Assembly (NCBI GenBank): GCA_050296515.1
Contig: JBNKRJ010000041.1
Location: 22,840-86,839, forward strand
Source: NBLH01 sp050296515
Lineage (GTDB): Bacteria > Bacteroidota > Bacteroidia > Bacteroidales > NBLH01
DNA length: 64,000 nt
Direction: 5' to 3'
Notes under the pieces: model-generated
Database searches by the model: none
Seen by the model: the letters and a program-made list of their open reading frames with translations, nothing else
What the model was told of the DNA's origin: nothing
Made by a program: the position numbers and the translations under genes
Part shown: positions 6,623 through 15,052 of the stretch, in pieces
How positions within the stretch are numbered: position 1 is the stretch's first letter
Layout of the letters: each line of letters starts with the position of its first letter

Positions 6623-6650
6623 AAGGTCAGTATTTTGCTGACCTTTACTT
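6623..6650 (+). terminator. Terminator after rtcB
   Basis: AAGGTCAG / CTGACCTT perfect 8-bp stem with a seven-base loop, followed by TACTTTTAAT; it starts 25 bases after the stop codon. Confidence 0.85.
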
Positions 6651-6729
6651 TTAATAATTTAACATCCCTATAACTTAAACTTTCATACGGGTTTATTAAC
6701 TTAGCTGCAATAATTAATGCAGTAACTTT

Positions 6730-7242
6730 ATGAAAAAGAAACCTTATATGAACCCATATCTGGCTGGTTGTATATTGGGTACAGCTTTGCTTGCAGCCAT
6801 GTACTTTTCTGGAAGGGGGCTTGGTGCCAGCGGAGGTATTAAATATGCAGTAGTTTCCACCGTGAATGCTGTTAGTCCTGAACATGTTGAAAACTCAGCC
6901 TACTACAGTCAATATTTTGAAAAAGAACGCAATCCATTAAAGAGCTGGCTGGTTTTTGAGGTATTAGGAGTATTACTTGGAGGTTTTATTTCCGGAGCTG
7001 TATCAGGAAGATTAAAATGGAAGATTGAAAAATCACCAAATATCTCTTCAAAAAGGAGATTATTATTTGCCTTTCTTGGAGGAATATTTTTTGTGTATGG
7101 AGCTCAACTGGCAAGAGGATGTACAAGTGGTGCTGCACTATCAGGAATGGCAGTGCTTTCAACAGCCGGCTTTGTAACAATGGTGGCTATTTTTGGTTCA
7201 GCCTATTTATTTGCTTATTTTTTTCGTAAAAATTGGTTATAG
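6730..7242 (+). CDS. YeeE/YedE family sulfur transporter, first half
   Basis: The 170-residue protein has about four membrane segments and the family motif ARGCTSG (near residue 137), whose cysteine lies in the transport path of YeeE-type thiosulfate transporters. YeeE of other bacteria is one chain with two homologous halves; here this gene and the next each encode one half, as in PmpA/PmpB-type proteins. The partner begins 63 bases downstream on the same strand. Substrate is likely thiosulfate or another small sulfur species; this is family knowledge. The rhodanese genes that follow support a sulfur role. Confidence 0.85.
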   Translation: MKKKPYMNPYLAGCILGTALLAAMYFSGRGLGASGGIKYAVVSTVNAVSPEHVENSAYYSQYFEKERNPLKSWLVFEVLGVLLGGFISGAVSGRLKWKIEKSPNISSKRRLLFAFLGGIFFVYGAQLARGCTSGAALSGMAVLSTAGFVTMVAIFGSAYLFAYFFRKNWL

Positions 7243-7304
7243 CGAATTCTTAGGGAGGAGTTCAATTCCAAATTTACTAATTTCTAATTTTTAATTTCAA
7301 AAAA

Positions 7305-7907
7305 ATGGGACCATTATTAGTTTTATCAGAAGCGCCAGTTTGGGCAAACCTGCTAGCTGCCTTTTTAATCGGTATCGCATTTGGATTTGCCTTGGAACAA
7401 GCCGGTTTTTCATCCAGCAGAAAGCTTGCCGGAATGTTTTATGGCTACGACACCACGGTTTTAAAAGTATTTTTCACAGCCTCTATTTTTGCTTTAGTAG
7501 GTTCATTATTAATGAATTACTTTGGCATGATTGACCTTGATATGGTTTTTGTGAACAACTATTACGTAGGTGCAGCCATTGTTGGGGGAGTGATTATGGG
7601 AGCCGGTTTTATCATGGGAGGTTTTTGTCCGGGAACAGGACTTTGTGCGCTATCAATTGGAAAAATTGATGCTATTTTCTTTTTGCTCGGAGGCTTTGCT
7701 GGTGCCTTTTTATATGCAGAAACATATCCTGCAATTGCAACCCTGGCAACTGGATATTTTGAGGGACCAGTAAAAATAAATGAGTGGTTAGGATTATCCC
7801 CTGGCGTGTTTGCTTTGGTTTTAATTCTTGCAGCAGTAGCTATGTTCTGGCTGGCCGAAAAAGCTGAGAAAAGATTTCCACGCCCTGATATTACAGATAA
7901 TTATTAG
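7305..7907 (+). CDS. YeeE/YedE family sulfur transporter, second half
   Basis: This 200-residue membrane protein has about five hydrophobic segments and the motif GGFCPGTGLC (near residues 104-113), matching the second-half signature of YeeE/YedE, plus an N-terminal FGFALEQAGF motif. It should pair with the product of the gene just upstream to make a complete pore. It is followed by a rhodanese-fold gene after 56 bases, so the three probably form one operon. The start MGPLLVLSEAP is preceded by GGGAGGAG some 45 bases upstream, too far to act as its ribosome site. Confidence 0.87.
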   Translation: MGPLLVLSEAPVWANLLAAFLIGIAFGFALEQAGFSSSRKLAGMFYGYDTTVLKVFFTASIFALVGSLLMNYFGMIDLDMVFVNNYYVGAAIVGGVIMGAGFIMGGFCPGTGLCALSIGKIDAIFFLLGGFAGAFLYAETYPAIATLATGYFEGPVKINEWLGLSPGVFALVLILAAVAMFWLAEKAEKRFPRPDITDNY

Positions 7908-7963
7908 AATTGAGATATGAGAAATGAGATGATAGATTTTAAAATAAAAAGACCATCTAAACC

Positions 7964-8575
7964 ATGAATCCAAGAGTAAAAATATCCATTTTGCTGATAA
8001 GCCTGGGAATAATTACGGCCTTTGTACCTTTTAAGCACAATAAACCTAATCAGTTAAGCCCAGATCAACTTCTGGAAAGATCTATGGATGAGCAGTTTTC
8101 AATAGCTGTTGACAAAGTTGCAAAATATGTTATTGATGAAGATTCTACAGTCTTACTGATTGATTTAAGAACACCAGAAGAATATAAAGCTTTTAATATT
8201 CCCGGCTCCATAAATATTCCCTATAAGGATTTGTTGCACAAAGACTTCGGAGGATATCTCGATCAGGAAAAAGTGAAAAATATCTTCTATTCAAATGGTG
8301 ATGTTCTTGCTAACCAGGCCTGGACAATATGCACCCAAATGGGCTTCAAAAACAATTATGTAATGGCGGGTGGCATGAACGAATGGTATAAAACTGTGAT
8401 GAAAAGCCAGTTTAGTGGTGAAAGAATTACACCAAAAGAAAATGCCCTGTTTGAAACTCGTTTTAAAGCACGAAAGTTATTTACTGAAATCAATAGTCTG
8501 CCAGATAGCCTTAAAGTGAAGTTTGTTGAAGCCAAAAGAAAGAAAAAAAAAGAGCTGGATGGAGGCTGTGAGTAA
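7964..8575 (+). CDS. Membrane-anchored rhodanese-fold protein, catalytic Cys replaced
   Basis: Residues 1-22 form a hydrophobic anchor or signal peptide. A rhodanese domain spans about 45-135, with DLRTPEEYKAFNIPGSINIP (near 67-86) and a C-terminal GGMNEWY. The active loop reads FYSNGDVLANQA: the place of the sulfur-accepting cysteine is Ser110. It is therefore unlikely to be a sulfurtransferase, although a binding or scaffold role is possible. The tail is highly charged (KRKKKKELDGGCE) and ends with one Cys. It sits downstream of the sulfur transporter halves, probably in the same operon. Confidence 0.82.
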   Translation: MNPRVKISILLISLGIITAFVPFKHNKPNQLSPDQLLERSMDEQFSIAVDKVAKYVIDEDSTVLLIDLRTPEEYKAFNIPGSINIPYKDLLHKDFGGYLDQEKVKNIFYSNGDVLANQAWTICTQMGFKNNYVMAGGMNEWYKTVMKSQFSGERITPKENALFETRFKARKLFTEINSLPDSLKVKFVEAKRKKKKELDGGCE

Positions 8576-8642
8576 ATTTATAAAATATTGATTTAAAGAA
8601 TCTTTCTGCACAATATGCTTTAACCAACATAACCACATTGAA

Positions 8643-9155
8643 ATGAAAAAAGATATTTTCAGAATATTGATCCCTGTAATAATAATTCTTGCTTTGGTTA
8701 TTATCAAATCATCAGATAAAAACAGCTTTGAATTAAGTGCTAACGGGGTTCATGAGTTAAGCCTGAAAAAGGAACACATATTATCAGTTAAAGATTATAA
8801 AAATAAAAGCAGGACATCTAAGGTTCTTTATCAATTGGTAGATTTAAGAAGTACGGAAGATTTTGCAATCGGACATTTAGAAGGGGCTATTAATCTTCCC
8901 ATGGAAAAGCTTCTGGAAAATACTCAATTTCAAATGGATAGCAATCCTGTAAAAAAAATACTCTATTCGGAAAGTATGGCAAAAACCATTAAATCATGGA
9001 CTTTTTTAGCTCAAAAAGGATATAAATACATATATGTTTTAGACATCCCAAAGGAATTTATTTCTCAAACTCTTTTTGATTCAGATAGTTTGCCTCTTGA
9101 AAATGAGGAATTAAAGTATACTTTCCAGCCTGATACTGTGACCAGACTGGAATAG
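8643..9155 (+). CDS. Second membrane-anchored rhodanese-fold protein without catalytic Cys
   Basis: The 170-residue protein has an N-terminal membrane segment (about 7-22) and a divergent rhodanese domain with VDLRSTEDFAIGHLEGAINLP (residues 66-86). The loop that holds the catalytic cysteine reads ILYSESMAKT, with Ser109 in the place of Cys. It is related to the preceding protein and lies 67 bases downstream, suggesting duplication followed by loss of catalysis in both. The function is unknown. Its stop is four bases from the stop of the convergent two-domain rhodanese. Confidence 0.75.
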   Translation: MKKDIFRILIPVIIILALVIIKSSDKNSFELSANGVHELSLKKEHILSVKDYKNKSRTSKVLYQLVDLRSTEDFAIGHLEGAINLPMEKLLENTQFQMDSNPVKKILYSESMAKTIKSWTFLAQKGYKYIYVLDIPKEFISQTLFDSDSLPLENEELKYTFQPDTVTRLE

Positions 9156-9159
9156 TTAT

Positions 9160-10188
9160 CTATTTTTCCAAAGGATAGTTTTCGATCAAATCTTCAGTAA
9201 AGGCCGGCCATGAAAGGCTGTCTTTTTCGGCAACCATTTTATTGTGCATAAAACCATTATTTCCATACAAAAGTGTATGTGCTTTATATCCAAAAAGTTG
9301 CAGATAGGCAGTTACAAAACCAGAGCTATGCCCTGTGCCACAATAAACTACAATATCTTTATCAGTAGGAAGTGTTGCCATTTCATCTTTTATACCTAAA
9401 GTACCCTTTGGTTTGTAACGTATTGCTCCCGGAAGATGCCCCGATTCGTACTTGTCCCTTCTGTCATAATTAACAATGTAGAAATTAGCAGGGTTTTTGA
9501 ATAAAGTATCAGCCTTAAGAACTGCGGCTTTAATTCCTTTTTCAAACAAGCTTTTTATTCTAGCCTGCAATATTTCTTCACCTGTTGTTTTACCTGTTTC
9601 AAGTTTTGGAAACTCTCCTGCTTGTTGTTTTTCATTAATTTTTGATTCAAGCTTATCCTCATATTTATCTGAAATGGCACTTAACCAATTATCTTGGGCA
9701 AGTTCTTTGTTCCAACCACTCATTCCCCAGCGGAGTGAATAAACGTTACCATAGCCCATTAATCGTAGCAATGAAGTTGTATAGCTTGCATACTGACCTG
9801 AGTAACAAGCTATTATAATCTTATCGTATTCAAATGGTTTTATCTTCGATTCAAAATATTCAGGAATATCCTTAAAATCAACATTTACAGCACCTTTTAT
9901 GTGTCCCTTTTTGAAATACTCAGGTTTTCTGATATCAACAACCAGGATATTTTTATCCAACTCATCGTAAACCACTGAAGCTTTGATTAGTGAAGGAAAG
10001 TCACGACTATTAGCATAATCTCCTAATTCATTTAAATAATCCATCAGCAGCTTGGTCTCGCCATCTAATTTTACTTCTTTTTTAACTTCTGCCTTCTCGT
10101 TTTCGTTAGTTTCTTCTTTAGGTTCATTGTTTGAACAACTAACAAAAATCATCAATAAAACAATAGGCAATATTTGTAAGTATTTCAT
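9160..10188 (-). CDS. Lipoprotein with two rhodanese domains
   Basis: A lipoprotein signal with lipobox FVSC (Cys18) precedes an acidic linker and two rhodanese domains: about 55-165 with active loop ACYSGQYAS (Cys128), and about 200-325 with loop YCGTGHSSG (Cys283). Both cysteines are present, so unlike its two neighbours this protein can be a sulfurtransferase, moving sulfane sulfur at the periplasmic face. Rhodaneses of the two-domain type usually have only one active half, so two intact loops are notable. It is convergent with the preceding gene and probably belongs functionally with the sulfur transporter cluster. Confidence 0.85.
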   Translation of the reverse strand: MKYLQILPIVLLMIFVSCSNNEPKEETNENEKAEVKKEVKLDGETKLLMDYLNELGDYANSRDFPSLIKASVVYDELDKNILVVDIRKPEYFKKGHIKGAVNVDFKDIPEYFESKIKPFEYDKIIIACYSGQYASYTTSLLRLMGYGNVYSLRWGMSGWNKELAQDNWLSAISDKYEDKLESKINEKQQAGEFPKLETGKTTGEEILQARIKSLFEKGIKAAVLKADTLFKNPANFYIVNYDRRDKYESGHLPGAIRYKPKGTLGIKDEMATLPTDKDIVVYCGTGHSSGFVTAYLQLFGYKAHTLLYGNNGFMHNKMVAEKDSLSWPAFTEDLIENYPLEK

Positions 10189-10209
10189 TATTAATTGTTT
10201 TATATGTAT

Positions 10210-10240
10210 AAAAAATGAGGTTGCCTAAACAGCAACCTCT
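10210..10240 (-). terminator. Terminator of the lipoprotein gene at 10261-11322
   Basis: GAGGTTGC / GCAACCTC perfect 8-bp stem with a seven-base loop; on the minus strand it is followed by ATTTTTTA. It separates two minus-strand genes. Confidence 0.85.
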
Positions 10241-10260
10241 TTACTAAACCTTAAATAAAG

Positions 10261-11322
10261 TTATAAAATTACCCGTTCTTTATCATATTTAATGGTATCG
10301 GTTGGATGTCCTAATTCATTGTATTTGAACTCCATAATTGCAACTCCATTCTCTGGGTTATTAATGATATTTTTTTCTGCATCCATCGCAGTTCTTTCGA
10401 TAATAGAACCATGTGAATCATATTTATAATGATACACAGGTACAGCTTTCCCGCTTAAAAATTCATCATCCTGATCCCAGTATTTTATTTCTGTCATATA
10501 TCCGTTTTCATCTAATGCCATTTCAAATTTTGCCCATCCCCAGTACAAATTTGATAGCTGACCTACTGTATTTCGAACTGTAAACTTCTGCAAATCTCCT
10601 TTTGGTGTTAAATCAAACGAAAAATAAGAAACACCAATATCCCCGCAATTTTCTGCAGTGCAATCATACAGAGTATCGCCTTGGTAATTAGACATTTGCT
10701 GTACAAAACCATTGTCATCATATTCAAATCTCAATTCGTAAAATGGACAAAAGGGGTTAAGAACTACTTCTTCACCAGCCATATTGAACCTGTTTTCTTT
10801 AATCATTCCATCAGGTAACTTTTCCCATTTGTAATAAGCAATATTGTTTCTGTTTTCAATTTGTTCCCCGTCTTCTCCGTAGAATTTTAATCCGGTATGT
10901 AAACCATCCTTCCCTATTGTGTAAACCGATTTAAAAACTTTTCCATTAACAACTTTTGGATTGCCATCTTTATCAAAATAATGACGGGTTTCAGTACTAT
11001 CTGTGTATTCAAAAGTTATTTTAGCTGCACCTGTTTCAGAATAGCCCAACAACACACTATCTCTACAAAATTCAATAGAAACAGGACGGTTTTTCTCATC
11101 AAATGTAAATTTATAGTTGTTAATAGTTTTTGCTTCTTCTGCTGTAATTTCATGAGTCCCTTTTACAACATCAAAAGGTGTTTCGCTAAAAAGAAGATGC
11201 CTGTAGTGCTTAACATTTTCTGTTACTTCATTGTTTTCGCTATTCTCGTTTCCTCCATTGCAGGCAGTAAAACCTAAAAGAACAACAAGCCCCAGTAAAA
11301 AAGTAAAATTCGTTAATTTCAT
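10261..11322 (-). CDS. Lipoprotein with YD-like repeats, unknown function
   Basis: The signal peptide ends in GFTAC (lipobox, Cys20), followed by an Asn/Glu-rich linker typical of exported Bacteroidota lipoproteins. The body is a series of beta-rich units with patterns such as KFTFDEKNRPV, FEYDDNGFVQQM, YKYDSHGSIIERT and KYNELGHPTDTI, a loose form of the RHS/YD-type repeat. No catalytic motif is seen. The 353-residue protein probably sits at the outer membrane; its role is unknown. It has its own terminator and no obvious operon partners. Confidence 0.7.
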   Translation of the reverse strand: MKLTNFTFLLGLVVLLGFTACNGGNENSENNEVTENVKHYRHLLFSETPFDVVKGTHEITAEEAKTINNYKFTFDEKNRPVSIEFCRDSVLLGYSETGAAKITFEYTDSTETRHYFDKDGNPKVVNGKVFKSVYTIGKDGLHTGLKFYGEDGEQIENRNNIAYYKWEKLPDGMIKENRFNMAGEEVVLNPFCPFYELRFEYDDNGFVQQMSNYQGDTLYDCTAENCGDIGVSYFSFDLTPKGDLQKFTVRNTVGQLSNLYWGWAKFEMALDENGYMTEIKYWDQDDEFLSGKAVPVYHYKYDSHGSIIERTAMDAEKNIINNPENGVAIMEFKYNELGHPTDTIKYDKERVIL

Positions 11323-11460
11323 AATGTAATGCTTAAAGTTAGTGAATATTGAATGTTAAAATATTAATGGTTAATGAATTATGAATCCTGCCGAAATTAA
11401 GAAAAAATAAATAATCGCATGAATAACTATCTTTATTTAACATGGGATTAACATCGCTTA

Positions 11461-11865
11461 TCAACCAAGAAATTTTGCTTTGAGCTCAGGGGTAGGAATC
11501 ATGCAACTGTCTTTTTTACCAAACCATTTATAGCGATTTTTCGCGACCAAATCATAAACGAAATTTCGCAAAAATGCAGGTATAACAATAAAAACATAAA
11601 AAAGTTGCCAGCCTCTTTTAAGTTCCTTTGCAATTTTTAGCGCCGCAGTTGATTTTGTGAATGCTCTCCCCTTATAAGCATACACAAAAGAGTCCATATT
11701 CTTTGTACTTATCTGGTGTTTTTCCAGTATTTCCTGCCCATGTTCTGATTGTAAAGGGGCAAATTTGAAAAGGTTCTTTTTGTCCTTTTTTATAATAAAT
11801 TGCACTCCACTGTTACAAAGATTACAGACTCCATCGAAAAGAATGATGCGTTGCTCCTTTTTCAT
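11461..11865 (-). CDS. DCC1-like thiol-disulfide oxidoreductase (DUF393)
   Basis: The DCC signature ILFDGVCNLCNSGVQFII occupies residues 8-25, with Cys14 and Cys17 forming a CxxC pair. The 134-residue length fits the family. Members are predicted thiol-disulfide oxidoreductases of unknown substrate; the family name comes from the DxxCxxC motif. No signal peptide. It lies 48 bases downstream of the short SRPBCC gene on the same strand and may be cotranscribed with it. Confidence 0.87.
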   Translation of the reverse strand: MKKEQRIILFDGVCNLCNSGVQFIIKKDKKNLFKFAPLQSEHGQEILEKHQISTKNMDSFVYAYKGRAFTKSTAALKIAKELKRGWQLFYVFIVIPAFLRNFVYDLVAKNRYKWFGKKDSCMIPTPELKAKFLG

Positions 11866-11913
11866 AAAGCTAAAATACTATTCCTTTAGCAATTTTAGCA
11901 TCCTTATTTTGAT

Positions 11914-12195
11914 CTAATTTGCTTCAGCCAACTCCTTTAATGCATTGTTCATTTTAACAAAGTTCGCCATTGTTTTTTCACCAATTGATTTCAGTATCAT
12001 TCTACTAAAAATTCCAGAAAAGCTTTCGCCTTGAACCAATTTTATTTGATTATCAGTCAATTCCTCAATTTTAAAGTAATGATGTCCATCGAAAATGCCT
12101 TTAAAAAATAAGTGTCCTGACCAATCGAAATACTTATTTTCATCCACTTTAAGAACCTTTGGACGAAAGGTCTGGGTTTTGTCATTGAGTTTCAT
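11914..12195 (-). CDS. Short SRPBCC-domain protein (C-terminal part only)
   Basis: The 93 residues resemble the C-terminal two thirds of polyketide cyclase/SRPBCC proteins (FDWSGHLFFKGIFDGHHYFK and the long last helix SIGEKTMANFVKMNNALKEL). Such proteins are normally about 140 residues; the first strand and helices are missing. An in-frame stop lies 18 bases upstream of the ATG, so the start cannot move far, and a TATCTTTG -7 element sits about 25 bases upstream. It may be an expressed truncated protein or a remnant. Probably an operon with the DCC1-like gene. Confidence 0.6.
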   Translation of the reverse strand: MKLNDKTQTFRPKVLKVDENKYFDWSGHLFFKGIFDGHHYFKIEELTDNQIKLVQGESFSGIFSRMILKSIGEKTMANFVKMNNALKELAEAN

Positions 12196-12219
12196 CGTTG
12201 TTAGTTTTAAAGTTTATGA

Positions 12220-12227
12220 CAAAGATA
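12220..12227 (-). promoter_or_regulatory. -7 element before the short SRPBCC gene
   Basis: On the minus strand TATCTTTG matches TAnnTTTG exactly; no good -33 element was found. The leader would be about 18 bases. Confidence 0.5.
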
Positions 12228-12327
12228 AAGTAGCCCGATAAAAGAATTCGTTATCTTTTGTTAATTAAGGACTAAAAAGTATTTATTTCTCTTAAATTCT
12301 TTTCCAAGTCTGCTCCGCCGCTGCATC

Positions 12328-12479
12328 GTTCAAGTTTGCAACTCGGACTCCAAACTCTCCAGGTCTTTGACTTACATGCTCTATTTCATTTTTTATTCTT
12401 TTCATTTTCAATTTACTCTTGCTTCGCAATTATCGCAGTTGCAAACTGCTTTTATTTTAGGTCCAAGGCAAACTTGAAC
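12328..12479. repeat. Overlapping inverted-repeat element
   Basis: GTTCAAGTTTG (12328-12338) is the exact reverse complement of CAAACTTGAAC (12469-12479), and the overlapping AGTTTGCAACT (12333-12343) is the exact reverse complement of AGTTGCAAACT (12437-12447). The left arm can thus pair with either of two right arms. The base composition is less AT-rich than the surroundings, suggesting an inserted element. Confidence 0.6.
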
Positions 12480-12694
12480 CATGGAATCCTCCCTGCATAC
12501 TTGCACCATCAGGTGAAACATCAGTTAGAATTAACCAATGTTTTTCGTCATAACAATTTGATTTTTTGCGACTAAACTACATATATTCCCTCAAATAAAA
12601 CTCGTTTATTTAAATGCGACTTCATTAATCAAAAATAATTGTGAGAATAAATAAAATAGCTAATTTTATTTTTCTTACCCAAAATTAAAGCTGA

Positions 12695-13795
12695 ATGGAT
12701 GACCTTAGAATTAAAGTGTGGGGGCTATTCTATTTGTCTAAAAGACAGATGCTTGTATTCGAAATAATTTTCCTTACACTATTCATTTTATTGACTGTCT
12801 TCCTTTTTTCATATGAATTCCCGAAGCATTTAGATAATGATGCTATAAATTTTCATGGAAAATATGCTAAATACATTAGCCTGATCTGTACTTTCCTGAT
12901 TGTTATTGAAACCCAGTTCCTTTGGTCAAAATTTACAAAAATTCAACTCGAAAAAATCAAAGATCAAAAAGACGAAATCGAAAAACAGAAAATACAAATA
13001 GAAAGGCAAAACAAAGATTTAAAGGACAGTATCAATTATGCCAGTAAAATTCAATCAGCACTGTTGCCTTCGGTAGGTAAAATGGAGCGGTTACTGAATA
13101 ACCATTTTCTTTATTTTAAACCAAAAGATATTGTCAGTGGAGATTTTTATTGGGTAGATGATTACAAGGGAAAAACAATAGTTGCTGTTGCCGATTGCAC
13201 CGGACATGGTGTACCTGGTGCTTTTGTAAGTGTGCTGGGAATTTCGTTTTTAAATGATATTGTTCAAAAAGCAAGCCTTGTTAATGCAAATTTAAATCCT
13301 GCAATGATTCTGGATGAACTGTGGGATAAAATGACAGGTGCATTTGCAAAATCGGAAACCGAAGAAAAAACGTATGACGGAATGGACATTTCGGTTTGCG
13401 TAATTGATAAAGAAAAAAAGTCAATTGAATATTCTGGAGCTATGCACCCGATTTATGTTGTTACAGGCAATGGAAACGGAGAAAGAAAATTGGAACAGTT
13501 CCGAACAGATATTCATTCAATTAGTACTCTTCAATCTAAAAAACATTCATACTCTCGATTAAATGTAGAAGTTAAAGAGGGAGATATGATTTACATGCTG
13601 TCTGATGGCTATGCTGATCAATTTGGCGGCTCAAACGGGAGCAAATTTTTACCAAAGAACCTCAAAAAACTATTAGCAAAGATAGCCGGCGATCCTCTTG
13701 AAAAACAGCATCTTACACTCAAAGAAAAAATTACTAAGTGGAAAGGTAGTCATCGGCAAATTGATGACATCCTAATCTTGGGGATTAGGGTATAA
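12695..13795 (+). CDS. Membrane-bound SpoIIE-type PP2C serine/threonine phosphatase
   Basis: Two membrane segments (about 20-42 and 58-80) are followed by a charged coiled coil (about 85-115) and a SpoIIE/PP2C phosphatase domain (about 130-365). Metal-binding acidic residues are visible in VSGDFYWVDDY, VADCTGHGVPGAF and LSDGYADQFGG, and in QIDDILILG near the end. Such proteins remove phosphate from serine or threonine, often on anti-anti-sigma or other signalling partners. Here no sensor domain is seen beyond the membrane helices, and no partner-switch genes are nearby. The domain is complete. Confidence 0.88.
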   Translation: MDDLRIKVWGLFYLSKRQMLVFEIIFLTLFILLTVFLFSYEFPKHLDNDAINFHGKYAKYISLICTFLIVIETQFLWSKFTKIQLEKIKDQKDEIEKQKIQIERQNKDLKDSINYASKIQSALLPSVGKMERLLNNHFLYFKPKDIVSGDFYWVDDYKGKTIVAVADCTGHGVPGAFVSVLGISFLNDIVQKASLVNANLNPAMILDELWDKMTGAFAKSETEEKTYDGMDISVCVIDKEKKSIEYSGAMHPIYVVTGNGNGERKLEQFRTDIHSISTLQSKKHSYSRLNVEVKEGDMIYMLSDGYADQFGGSNGSKFLPKNLKKLLAKIAGDPLEKQHLTLKEKITKWKGSHRQIDDILILGIRV

Positions 13796-13807
13796 TTTCT
13801 ATTTTTG
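13778..13807 (+). promoter_or_regulatory. Bacteroidota-type promoter overlapping the end of the phosphatase gene
   Basis: TTG at 13778-13780, exactly 19 bases of spacer, then TATTTTTG at 13800-13807. It could drive the DMT transporter gene. The small CCCTC/GAGGG hairpin that follows may reduce or end transcription arriving from upstream. Confidence 0.5.
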
Positions 13808-13828
13808 CCCTCACTGAGGGATTTTAAA
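13807..13828 (+). terminator. Possible weak terminator after the phosphatase gene
   Basis: CCCTC-act-GAGGG followed by ATTTTAAA, 12 bases after the phosphatase stop codon; only five base pairs and a poor T run. Confidence 0.4.
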
Positions 13829-13912
13829 TAGGCAACCTGATTGTGACTTAGATAAGTGAATGGTTTCTTATGTCCTTAGAATAAAAATAATTGCTGGAAA
13901 TACCTGTTCATT

Positions 13913-14812
13913 TTGAAAAAATCTCAACTTGCTCATATTTATGGAATTTCGGCCATCTTATTCTGGTCAACAGCAGCGGTAGCATTTAAAATTGCATTAA
14001 CGCACATGGACTTTATCCAGCTGCTTTTTTATTCATCCATTACATCTGGTTTATTACTAATTGTTTTCCTAGGATTTAGAGGCGAACTGCTACAATTACT
14101 TAGATTTAGCAGGAAGCAATATCTTCATTCAATACTTCTTGGTCTTTTAAATCCTTTTGCCTATTACCTGGTATTGCTCAAAGCTTATTCGATTTTACCA
14201 GCCCAGTTAGCACAGCCACTCAACTACACCTGGCCTGTTATGTTGGTGCTTCTTTCTGCTCCACTGCTAAAGCAGAAGTTGAAACTTAGAAGTATGGTGG
14301 CCATCATCATAAGTTTTTTTGGCGTTTACTTTATTTCTTCACGTGATGCTTATTTTGAATTTAAAATAGAACAACCTTTTGGAATCTTTCTGGCAACCAG
14401 TTGTTCTGTTATTTGGGCATTGTATTGGATTTTTAATGTTAAAGATAAACGATCCGAAATTTTGAAATTAAGCACTGGGTTTCTTTTCTCAATACCTTTT
14501 ACCTCTTTAGCTGTTTATTTATTTTCAAACTTTGAACTGCCTGCTACAAATGGTTTACTCGCAGCTGTTTATGTTGGTTTTTTCGAGATGGGTTTTACCT
14601 TTATTCTGTGGATGAAAGCACTGCAAATGCTTGAAAGAAATGATAAACTTAGCAACCTGGTATTCATTTCACCATTCTTCGCATTGATATGGATTCACTT
14701 GTTTTTAGGGGAAGAAATCTTTAGAACAACAATAATTGGACTAGTTTTTATTATTTTGGGTATTTTCGTGCAGCAATATCAAAAAGTTGGAAGACGGAAG
14801 ACCGAAGATTGA
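13913..14812 (+). CDS. EamA/DMT family permease
   Basis: Two repeats of an EamA domain with ten predicted membrane helices over 299 residues. Typical features are ILFWSTAAVAFKIAL in the first helix and PLNYTWPVMLVLLSAPLL at the end of the first repeat. DMT transporters export or import small metabolites such as amino acids or drugs; the substrate is not readable. The start is TTG at 13913 followed by Lys-Lys-Ser, which gives the expected short cytoplasmic tail before helix 1; no ATG fits as well. Monocistronic. Confidence 0.85.
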   Translation: MKKSQLAHIYGISAILFWSTAAVAFKIALTHMDFIQLLFYSSITSGLLLIVFLGFRGELLQLLRFSRKQYLHSILLGLLNPFAYYLVLLKAYSILPAQLAQPLNYTWPVMLVLLSAPLLKQKLKLRSMVAIIISFFGVYFISSRDAYFEFKIEQPFGIFLATSCSVIWALYWIFNVKDKRSEILKLSTGFLFSIPFTSLAVYLFSNFELPATNGLLAAVYVGFFEMGFTFILWMKALQMLERNDKLSNLVFISPFFALIWIHLFLGEEIFRTTIIGLVFIILGIFVQQYQKVGRRKTED

Positions 14813-15052
14813 AAGATACAAAATGGACACATTTTGGACAATGCGCCCTAATAAACTAACTATGATGAAAAATAGGTGAGGATTTTCAGTGGGCAGTTCT
14901 CAGTCGGCAGTCTGAAATTTATGGATCATTAAATCTTCAATGTACTAATTGTAAAGATGTTGCAATTAAGTTGAACTAAAGAGAGAAAAAGGAAATGTCT
15001 TTTGTTATTTTCAACTAATACCTAATGACAAATAACCAGTGACTTGATTATT

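Larger units (their letters stand above)
12196..12694. other. Gene-free gap with an inverted-repeat element
   Basis: About 500 bases. The left 30 bases carry the minus-strand -7 element. The middle (12328-12479) holds overlapping inverted repeats. The right part before the phosphatase gene is AT-rich with no recognised signal. An open frame of 79 codons inside the repeat has no protein-like features. Confidence 0.6.

Noticed and set aside
12336..12575. Open frame of 79 codons on the plus strand
   Set aside because: It lies inside an inverted-repeat element, and the encoded sequence is a random-looking mix of Phe, His and Cys.
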